Shown here: one piece after another, positions 56,132 to 64,000 of the stretch
Layout of the letters: each line of letters opens with the position of its first letter
Position numbering within the stretch: position 1 is the first letter of the stretch
NCBI GenBank assembly: GCA_963556145.1
Contig: OY744461.1
Location: 9,372,891-9,436,890 of the forward strand
DNA: 64,000 nucleotides
Source: Hygrocybe punicea
Taxonomy: Eukaryota; Basidiomycota; Agaricomycetes; Agaricales; Hygrophoraceae
Direction: 5' to 3'
The notes under the pieces: generated by a model
Databases searched by the model: none
Told to the model about the DNA's origin: nothing
Seen by the model: only the letters and a program-made list of their open reading frames with translations
Translations under genes and position numbers: made by a program

Positions 56132-59100
56132 TTAATGTAATTCTGGTGTCAGAAGATCAAATGAATGGTGGTCAATATATTTGTTGGCATAAAAGGCTTT
56201 GAACGCGTCAAGGGTCTGGTGGGGTTTGAGAACTTTTGGGACAGGTTCATCGCCAAAAATGGGGAGGAGATGGGCCGCACAAATCACAGAGTCAAGGTGA
56301 ATGATTGAGATAGACAGACTTCCGATCGCATCAAATTGGGGCTCTATAATCCATAGTCCGGTGTCTTCATCTGGCTCATCATGAAATCTTGTATACCAAT
56401 GGATGAGGGCACAGGGATACATTGTCGATTCATAGTCAAAGCTGAAGAAGAGATGTACTCGTGCGACAGCCATTCCAAGCATGCCGGTGACGTCGGGATC
56501 TATACTGAGGTAAACACAATCATAGCGCGGTGGACCTTTCCTCCACGAGGGTGTTGCCCTGATATACTCTCGGCGCATGCCTCCCCACCCGCTTGGATCA
56601 CTCGGTGCATAGAATGTTGCAGTAGCTGATTTATGAACACGAATTTTGCCACAAAATGAAGGGCAAGCTGAAATGGGGACTTCAGAAACAGGCAAGACAC
56701 TGTCGGGATAGAGCTGGTCATAAAGAAATCGACGAAGAAGTGATGGAAATGTGGGCAGCTGAAGCTCGGTGGCAAGTGCAGCGACTGTTTGTGTGTAGGC
56801 TATATTGCTTAATTAATAGAAGGGAAGAAAGATTCACTTTATACTTACAAACTTTTCGTGCAATATTAACATAAGCAGAGACCGTAGGTCCCTCTATTGC
56901 GCCATCATCCTTGTCATCACCCATATCGATGCTGGCGGATTGGTCATTACAACCTGCATCTGTTATTTCATCGTCACCGGTCCCGGTAATTGCTGCAGAC
57001 TCAGATGACACCACATTGTCATTGTCTTCGTCATCATCATCACTGGCTAGGTCAGCATCATCTCCGTTACATAGATTAACAATATTAAAGCCGTAATATT
57101 AATAGAAAATAGCACCCACTTAATTGTGTAATAACACTTGACAAGCAGGTCCCTTCGAGCATTCCACGTCCTGAGAAATCAGAGCGGAGAGTTGCAAGTT
57201 TATCCAGCCATTGATTTATGAGCAGCATTTGGCCAAGTGCCTCAAAACGACTTGATCTGCGCCATGGCTCCTTGACAGCTTTGATATGTTTCGATTCGGT
57301 GATCGACGAACACAAACCATTTGCTGCGCCATATAGCCGTAGGTATAGTAAATAGTGTTTCATCGCATGCTGATGGGGGAGACCAAATCCTTTAGGGCAA
57401 ACACCACTTGTTCGAAAAATTTCCCGATAGTGAATAAAGTCTGCATAGGCACGTTCAAGGCATTGCATTGATTCTGCGGTGTGCACATTCTGTCGTGCAA
57501 CATAGCAGAAGTCGAGAAAAGCACGAAGACACTGAATCATGTCAGAGGGGACATAGCCCTCGATTGCAGAAAGGTAGATCTTAGGAATAGGTTACAAGCC
57601 GTCAGCAGTTGATAATCAGTTCACACACCTTCATCAATGCCTTTGAATCGTTACCAGTCCACTGCTTGAAATGGCGGCCATGAGGAAACTGTCGGAGGCT
57701 GGCAAAGGGGGGGGCAAGGGAAATCCTGTGATTTGAAATGTAAGGATTGTAAAAAAGGAGGCGGAGACGACGCACCAACGGTCAATGCCATCTAGGATCT
57801 CATCCGCACGTTTTCTACCATGTACAATGACAAGATAATCCTCAACCCACTGGACAAGATTAAGGCATGTCACGAGTGCACTCGTGGGTGATCCGGATCT
57901 GAACTCGCGAGTTTTTTTCATCAAAATTTACATACCCAGATCCGTGTGGGTTTTTCAATCCACTGGACTCGGATCCACGGGTCGGCTACCCGCAGATCCA
58001 CAGGTACTCGCAGGTGACCTGGGGCTCGACGCGCTTTGGACCGCGAACCATCCTCCTCCACCCTCAAATTTCCTCGCAAGCCACAGTGCCACGTCAACTG
58101 ACGTGGGCCTGGGGTTGCGAGGAGTTGGGAGGAGTGGGGAGGAGGGGGGACCTTTCAGCGGCACCGTGCCACCGCCGCAGCTGTTGCTGTTGCGTTGCTG
58201 CCGGCGCTGTTGCTGCTGTGTTCTGCCGGTGCCGTTGTTGATGCCGTTGTTGCTGCCGCTATTGCTGCTGCCGCCGTTCCCGCTGTTGCCGTTCCCGCTG
58301 CTGCCATTGCTGCTGCATTGCTGCCGTTCCCGCTGCTGCCATTCCTGCTGTTGCCGTTCCCGCTGCTGCTGTTCCCGCTGTTGCCGTTCCCGCTGCTGCC
58401 ATTCCCGCTGTTGCTGTTCCCGCTGCTGCCGTTCCCGCTGCTGCCGTTCCCGCTGCTGCCGTTCCGCTGCCGTTCCCACTGCTGCCATTGCTGCTGCGTT
58501 GCTGCCGTTCCCGCTGCTGCTGTCGTTGCTGCTGCCGCTGCAGTGGTTGTTGCTGCTGCCGCTGCAGCGGTTGTTGCTGCCACAGCTGCTGTGGTTGCTG
58601 TGGGCTGCTGCCGCATCCACGCTCGTGGGCATCATGGAACTGTGGGGGGTAAGTATGGATAAATAAAATAGATGACAATGAAAACTTATCTTAGCAGCGG
58701 GGGTGGACGCACCACTCCCCGCTGTGTCCTTGTGTTGCTACCATCCCCGGTTCCCGTCGTGAGTGTGGTGTTGGTGTGGGCATGGTGTTGGCATGGGTGT
58801 TGGCAGGTGTTGGTGTGGGCGTTGGTGGTGCTGCCATTGCCGCTGCTGTTGCCGGCTGTCCTCATCATGATTCTCTGTGTAATAAAATGTTAGTAAAGTG
58901 AAGTGTCCGTGAACGCTTACCGTTTTGTCTTGTGAGTGTTGCTGTTATTGTTGAGTCCATGTTTCGCGTCGTTGTTTAAGATCACATGATCTAAGTTCCC
59001 GCGATTTCATACACACAAAAATTAAACATTTGACTATCTACAGAGAATGAGTTTTGGCTGTGTGACCCGCGAGTACTCACACGGGTACCTGAGAGATAAT

Positions 59101-60392
59101 ATGTGACACCCAGATCCGTGAGTATTTCAGACAACAGGTAAATAATACTCATGAGTAAGATACCCACGAGTTTTCCCACGGGTAAACCCATTGTGACCCG
59201 CGGGTTACCCAGAGTCGTGACATGCCTTAGACAAGATGGTCCTTGAAAACGCCTTTAATCAGTTGATGGAGAAGATCCAGCGCGAGGAGAATCCCAGCGT
59301 TTGCACAAGGAATGACAGATGTGAATGACTGGCCAACTTGTTAATCAAATATGAGCGGTTGGAACTTGTAAATGACATGCTCACGGTGCATCTCCCAGCA
59401 ATTCCGTATTGATGCCATGCAACATCTAGTCCGAAATTCTGGATGATGTGTTGCATATGCTCAGGGTTGCGCGAATGGCCTTCTTCTTCTAGATCTGGTG
59501 CTGGAGAGATGCACCTGCGGCCAAAAATTAATTGCCCGTAAATGGGATGATATGACATGCTTACGTTGCGCACCATCCGTTCACTACACATAATACAAGG
59601 ACCTGTTCCGGATAATCAGCAATGTAAGGACCAATGCCGTATACTGCTCTTCTGAAGCGATTGTCACAGCAGCGAACTACTTCAGGTGATTCCATTCCAG
59701 GTGTAAGAGTAGTAATGATTCTGGCAAGAGAAGAACGTCTCCAAGAGAAGCATTGTCAATGTGTTGGTACATATCATCAACATTATTGAATGGGGCCGAT
59801 CCGCCACGTTGGATGTTGGATGCTGTCCATAGTTCAAACAAAAGGTTGATATCACCCGCAGACATCTGAACCTTCTTGTAGAGAAATTCTGCCATCTCAA
59901 ATTCTACACGTGAGCCAAATGGCGTCCAGTCATCCGGATTGGCATCTGCCCAAGGGGGTGGTGGGGCGTTGGGTTGCAAATAATTACCATGCTCATCGCA
60001 TGGTCGACCTAAAAGGTGAATGTTAATTTATCAGAGACGGACTCTCGAGAAAATGCATGACAATACCATTAAGTGAGGGATGCAACTCGGTGAATGGCTG
60101 CCGGCAATTTTCTCGCAAGGGGTCATCGATAGGATCATTTACATTGAAATCGACATCAAGATCGACATCAGGTTCTGCATGAACGTCAAGTTCGTTGTAA
60201 ACTTGAGGAGAAGACGGCGGATTGATAAAATTATAGAGTTTCAGGTGGAGATGCAGCGCGAACGACAGGCGTAGGACGAGTGAATGAATGGGCATGCTTT
60301 ATCTGGGTGTGCTTCCTGAGACCGGAAAGATTGCGAAAATAGTGTTGGCATCCAGGAAAATTGCATGGGAGTCGAGGATTGGTAAGGGGCAT
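56132..60392 (-). CDS. Plavaka-type transposase, interrupted by a hAT element
   Basis: Multi-exon minus-strand gene. I place the start at ATG 60392, giving MPLTNPRLPCNFPGCQHYF..LRKHTQIKH, a C2H2 finger at the extreme N-terminus as usual in the family. Then follow FGSRVEFEMAEFLYKKVQMS, DNRFRRAVYGIGPYIADYPE and EHMQHIIQNFGLDVAWHQYG. Next is LLHQLIKGVFKDHLV, broken by the hAT, then QWVEDYLVIVHGRKRADEIL. Further blocks are FASLRQFPHGRHFKQWTGND, LCSSITESKHIKAVKEPWRR, GQMLLINQWLDKLATLRSDF, LATELQLPTFPSLLRRFLYD, FYAPSDPSGWGGMRREYIRA, PRYDCVYLSIDP and HLDSVICAAHLLPIFGDEPV. These cover the family from end to end. One junction near 59330 may need a frame adjustment. Without the hAT the gene would be near complete. 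Confidence 0.8.
57861..59229. mobile_element. Non-autonomous hAT-type element (1369 bp) with perfect 8-bp target duplication
   Basis: Flanked by gacaagat at 57853-57860 and 59230-59237. Termini are TAAGGCATGTCACGA on both ends as inverted repeats. Subterminal ACCCGCGAG/CGGGTACC words resemble those of the other hAT elements here. The interior holds a large GCTGTTGCC-type microsatellite and no transposase. Removing it with one target copy rejoins FKDHLV to QWVEDYL in the Plavaka transposase. Confidence 0.92.
58160..58620. repeat. Trinucleotide (GCT/GTT/GCC) microsatellite
   Basis: Nearly pure GCTGCCGTTCCC and GCTGCTGTTGCC units over 460 bases inside the 1369-bp hAT element. It creates long Ala/Leu/Pro-rich, Ser/Gly-rich or Gln/Arg-rich frames on both strands which I do not treat as genes. 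Confidence 0.9.
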
Positions 60393-60558
60393 CGAATAAT
60401 ACTGGGGTGCTTCAACGCCCGGGGACTGAGTGATGGGGGACTGAGTGATGCCGGGGGACTGAGTGATGCCGACTAGTACTCGGTTCCCGTCACATGTTTC
60501 AAGTTGAAAAAATTTCTCAAGTCGTTCCACCCCATTTCTTGACCACTATCTTCCCACA
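60393..60558. promoter_or_regulatory. Shared divergent promoter of the Plavaka genes
   Basis: Only 166 bases separate the two start codons (60392 minus, 60559 plus), so both promoters overlap here. It includes a short direct repeat GGGGGACTGAGTGATG (near 60430 and 60452). No TATA box is clear. Confidence 0.4.
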
Positions 60559-62656
60559 ATGCCTTCGTTACCTGCTCGTGTGGTGACTCACGCTAAAAAC
60601 GCGAATCAGCACCCCGGTATAGACCCCACAAAGAGGAAAAGACGCACGAAAGCTGAAATGGATGAAGAACGTTCCAGAAAAAAACTTGAAGCAGAAGCTG
60701 CCGACAAAGCAAAATGCGACAAAGTCCTTGCTGCGGCCAGGCTTGAGAATGCCATATGGGCAAAGGATAAGCAAGCCGTTGCTGGAATCGCAGACATAAA
60801 GAGGATGCCCGCTAACCCCAAGGACCATGCGAAAAGGACTACGACAGCGAACAAGACTACAACGAAAAAACCCGTGGAGGTAAGTATCACACCCCTCCAC
60901 ACCAGATGAAGGAACTTACCCAAACAATAAGGCTACTATCTCCGACAACACATCGGATAACGGTCCAGGGGATGACGATGACAACATCATCAACGAGGAT
61001 AGTTTGGCTGCACCCGAGGCTGTCGAAGATCCCAGCGATCGCAACGATGATTACGTCTATGTTGATGACAGCGAAGATGATATCAAGCCCAAGAAAGTAA
61101 GTAAAGTTCAAAAGGAGAGGATAAGGGATACCATCGACGAGGCGAAAAAAGAGCTGGCCAGAGGCGGTGAAGGTAGGTATTGTGAAGGGTGTAACAACAT
61201 GCCGTCACTGACTTCAACAAAAACTACAGCCGGTCCGGGTGTCAGGTGATTGACAGTTCCTACATCTTCCACATGTTGACTCTGAATGCATCCACACTAT
61301 TTTATTATGAACTGTCCTTTAGGTTTAAGGGAAAACACTCGGGTCTCGTCGAAGGGTGGAAAAAAGGAGTCACAGATGCAGCATCAAAGGACAACAAGTG
61401 GTTCCTTTCGAGAACTTCCATGACACTCGTTCTGCTCGTCTCCAAGGACTATACATGGAAGAATAAAAAGCCTCAAACCCCTCCCAACTTCTCTGACTAC
61501 GACGACTTCGGTGATGAAGAGGATGTGAAGTCTGGATCCAAGGGAAGTACCCTGACACTCTCTTTGGTAATTCGAATTTTTTGACACATGGTGAACCCTC
61601 ACATACTACTTTCTCACCAGGGAAATGTCGTTGTCAAAGACGAAAATCTCACTGCTGACAATGATAACGTGTTGGAAGATATTGAAGGCCAGCCCAAAAA
61701 CGGTACCCATTGGAAGAATTGCCATCTTCCTGCTGGCTGTCTGATAGATAACGTCTGGCGTCGCGTATACATCCCAACATATGTGACTTTAATCTCCCGC
61801 AGTCAGGACCCTTGGGTAATTGGAGATGAGCAAGGCATCGAGGCCATGCAGAAGGCATGGGACAAGGTTTATCTAAATCACATTGGGATCCCAGACATCC
61901 AGCACTCTGTGGTGGCCAATAACGCAGTCTTTAGCATTGTACGCCAAAACTCTTTGCAAAGGAGTCAATTAACCATGATTTATAGACTAATCAACGTGTC
62001 CACGAATGGTGGTCCGGGTTTGGCTCCTCGGCATTGGCGATCGTCAACAACTTTCTTGATTACTCGGAGTTAACCACTGAAGATGAGCGTAGCGAATATG
62101 CTGCGTATCAACTGGATGATTTTAGATTTCTTTATGCGAAAGATGGAGACGATAAAAGCGTAAGTTCTTGTTTCCTGATCATAATTTGGCTAATATCTGT
62201 ATTTGTTGTAGCAATTCTGGGGACTATTCCGAAACGAAATTATTATACGAACATTTGCGCAGCACTTTGACGCCATCGCTGGTGCTGTCAAGGTTCCTGC
62301 CTTTGGGGGGGATCGAACCAAGCCTGTTGGTGCCCTTGCACTATCTGTAGCAGCGGTGTGTACCGTCATTATTTCATACTGCTCGATTCATTGTGATTCT
62401 CACTTAGGTTGAACGTGCCTGGACCCTGTTCCGTGATCGCGCTATCTGCATTGAAGCTTCAGAAGAGAAAGGCCGGAAAGGATTCAAGAAAGCAATTGTT
62501 AAGACAATCAATCCTAAGACAGGCCAAGTGTCCTCGCGATACCGAGCATTTACGGAGCAAAACTGGGGTATGGTCACACGCAGTTATTCGAAGACGATCA
62601 AGGACAATCTCCGCCCCGGGTCATTCGAAAAGATTGTCAACATGGCTCGGGCTTAG
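60559..62656 (+). CDS. Plavaka companion protein, function unknown
   Basis: Spliced plus-strand gene starting MPSLPARVVTHAKNAN and ending KIVNMARA at TAG 62654-62656. The N-terminus is basic (TKRKRRTKAEMDEERSRKKL) with a coiled-coil look and then acidic (PGDDDDNIINEDS). The conserved core reads HLPAGCLIDNVWRRVYIPTY, DPWVIGDEQ..MQKAWDKVY, VVANNAVFSIVRQ, NNFLDYSELTTEDERSEYAA, WGLFRNEIIIRTFAQHFDAI, KPVGALALSVAAVERAWTLF and TEQNWGMVTRSYSKTI. I know this arrangement as a protein commonly encoded beside Plavaka-type transposases in Agaricomycetes; no activity is established. Introns (for example after 60882 and at 62159-62210) are GT..AG. It is probably needed for, or co-mobilised with, the transposase. 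Confidence 0.65.
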
Positions 62657-62999
62657 ATGAATGTAAATCAGAATGGAGATGTGGCCGATGGAATGCAGAT
62701 GGATGATATGGATGCGCGTGTCCAACTGGTCGACATTTCGGACGATGAAGATAATTGTACTAAGTCTTTGTTGGTGTGTCGCATTCATTACTGACTATCT
62801 GCAGGAATTCTGTTTGCCCCTGCCGCCAATTCTTCACTTACTGCTTGCAATGATTACCCCGAGGTGCCAAGTTATCTCCCAAATCCATGGACTCACCTCA
62901 GTGTTTTTTCTTCTGCGCAATTCTTATTCTTATTACCCATTTAACATTTGTTCGTAAACACTCATGAATAGTAATTTTTTATTTTATTTCAGCTATTAT

Positions 63000-63185
63000 A
63001 CGTGCCATCTAAGTAGGAACTGGTGCACTATTTAAGAACAATAAGTCGACGATAAGTCAGATTTAAGTCAGATTTAAGTCGTTCAAGCAGAGAGACCTAC
63101 TTAATTTCGTCTTAATCGTCTTAGTGCTTAAGACGCGCTAAGATGCGCTAAGTGTCGATTAAGAGCTGACTAAGTCCGGATAAGA
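63000..63185. repeat. Right subterminal repeats of the Plavaka element
   Basis: TAAGTCAGATTTAAGTCAGATTTAAGTC, GTCTTAGTGCTTAAGACGC and GCTAAGATGCGCTAAGTG are dense copies of TAAG/CTTA words, matched in type by 55305-55345 at the other end. Confidence 0.55.
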
Positions 63186-64000
63186 CCGAACCCCATTTAC
63201 TGATGCTTGGCCAGGATCATCCCAACAGACAGATTGCTGTGAAAATTTAGTCAGCTCAGTCAGTTTTTTCTTTCTGGGGTTCAATCCCTGTGTAACCAAT
63301 GATGCCAACAGAATGCCAACCCCGATCAGAGTATATCTGCTGGTCAGTGTGACAGATTCTCTAACTTGTGCCACTATATTTATGTATTGTTCTCTCATCA
63401 AGCATGTGTAGTTTCGCCCTTATCACCGGTTCAATCTAAACCCAAGACATTATCTGGAATATTAATTCCTCACATAGATCTTAGAGAGAAGATGAGAGGA
63501 AGGACAAATACAATTTTTAAGAAAGCAGATTTGTATGTGACATTTGCATTCAAGTCGATGGGGTTATTTAACTGCATTTCAAGAATCATTATTCCCAACC
63601 CAATGATGGACGGCACCGCCATTATTAACACACTACCCAGAATTCAAGACAATATTCTGGTAAGTAGTTTGAATTTTGTACATCACACTCAAGGCAAGTC
63701 TTATGAGAAACAGTATCATAGTTCCAATGGGGATTCCCCTGTTCATTGCAATTCTGAGATGATTGATGCCACCAATTGCACAGATTCACCGAACTGGTAC
63801 GTTGTACAATCAGTAATGCTTCCTTATCCTCATTGGTCGTTACAGTCTGGACTCACCGTTGACCGAGCTTGAAATAGTCATTCATAATTCTGTGACGTCG
63901 GCAGATGATTATGATTAGTAAGCTTGGCTATTATGTTGAAGCTTCCTCTTGCATAATGTAATTTTTGCAGTGATGAGCCTAATGATTTAAACCAACCAAA
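63186..64000. other. Flank beyond the Plavaka element, no recognised gene
   Basis: One plus-strand frame (63366-63872; TIFKKADLYVTFAFKSMGLF) is not recognised. GGGGTTCAATCCCTG near 63276 is a perfect tRNA-type T arm, with CAGCTCAGTCAG 33 bases upstream as a weak A box; this could be a SINE head but the rest of a tRNA is not there. Confidence 0.3.

Larger units (their letters stand above)
55300..63185. mobile_element. Plavaka-type (CACTA-related) transposon with two divergent genes
   Basis: The left end region (55305-55370) and right end region (63030-63185) share many copies of CTAAG/CTTAG/TTAAG words, such as TTAAGAGCTTTAAGCGCACTAAG on the left and GATTAAGAGCTGACTAAG on the right. Such subterminal repeats suit the CACTA group. 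Between them lie a Plavaka transposase gene on the minus strand and the companion gene on the plus strand, starting 167 bases apart. I could not identify exact terminal bases or the target duplication. A hAT element is nested inside the transposase gene. Confidence 0.65.

Noticed and set aside
57884..58678. Long open frames (up to 260 codons) on both strands, Leu/Pro-, Ala/Val- or Gln/Arg-rich
   Set aside because: They are produced by the GCT/GTT/GCC microsatellite inside a hAT element; every frame of such a repeat tends to stay open.
1..64000. CRISPR arrays, prokaryotic operons, riboswitches, rRNA
   Set aside because: Introns, gene families and repeat types are fungal; no regularly spaced direct repeats with unique spacers exist.

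Overview
The window looks like nuclear DNA of an Agaricomycete (mushroom-forming basidiomycete). The genes carry many short GT..AG introns (mostly about 45-75 nt), and the protein families are ones typical of that class: a CorA-like protein, a basidiomycete MYND protein, Plavaka transposase with its companion gene, TET/JBP-like dioxygenase, a tyrosine-recombinase retroelement and Helitron helicases. No rRNA, CRISPR or prokaryotic signal is present.

Layout. Positions 1-9.8 kb are the gene-like part: the 3' end of a CorA-like transporter, a decayed FAD-linked oxidase, an unrecognised spliced gene, a MYND-finger gene with one in-frame TAG, a single-pass membrane protein and a secreted type I phosphodiesterase/nucleotide pyrophosphatase. 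Positions 10-14.5 kb hold a tRNA-like motif and a mosaic of broken housekeeping genes (GPATCH1-like, with its N-terminal part inverted, and MAK11/PAK1IP1-like). Positions 15-24 kb are one large decayed gene resembling the N-terminal part of telomere-linked/OrsD-type proteins. It is split by three hAT insertions, each with a perfect 8-bp target duplication; the middle one carries a full transposase. Positions 25-30 kb are a decayed large P-loop protein gene (minus strand) with an insertion. Positions 30-33 kb are a PIF1/Helitron helicase relic. Positions 33.6-37 kb are a broken DIRS-like element (RNase H plus tyrosine recombinase). Positions 37.3-37.9 kb are an array of hairpin-forming repeats. 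Positions 38.9-40.1 kb are a TET/JBP-like dioxygenase.

Positions 41356-52542 form one 11.2-kb element with 158-bp terminal inverted repeats flanked by TA. It carries an intact five-exon IS630/Tc1-type transposase, scrambled pieces of an alpha-COP (COPA) gene, an intact six-exon gene of unknown function, and a Helitron fragment. That fragment encodes a 1613-residue PIF1 helicase fused to a C-terminal ubiquitin-protease-like domain. Positions 55.3-63.2 kb are a Plavaka (CACTA-related) transposon with divergent transposase and companion genes, interrupted by a fourth hAT element.

Most of the window beyond 10 kb is nested mobile DNA. Several insertions can be read out exactly: removing the element and one target copy restores the host reading frame. 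The most unusual items are the 11.2-kb gene-carrying element with its helicase-protease fusion, and the hairpin array at 37.3 kb. All calls are by eye from sequence; family assignments rest on remembered motifs, not on searches.
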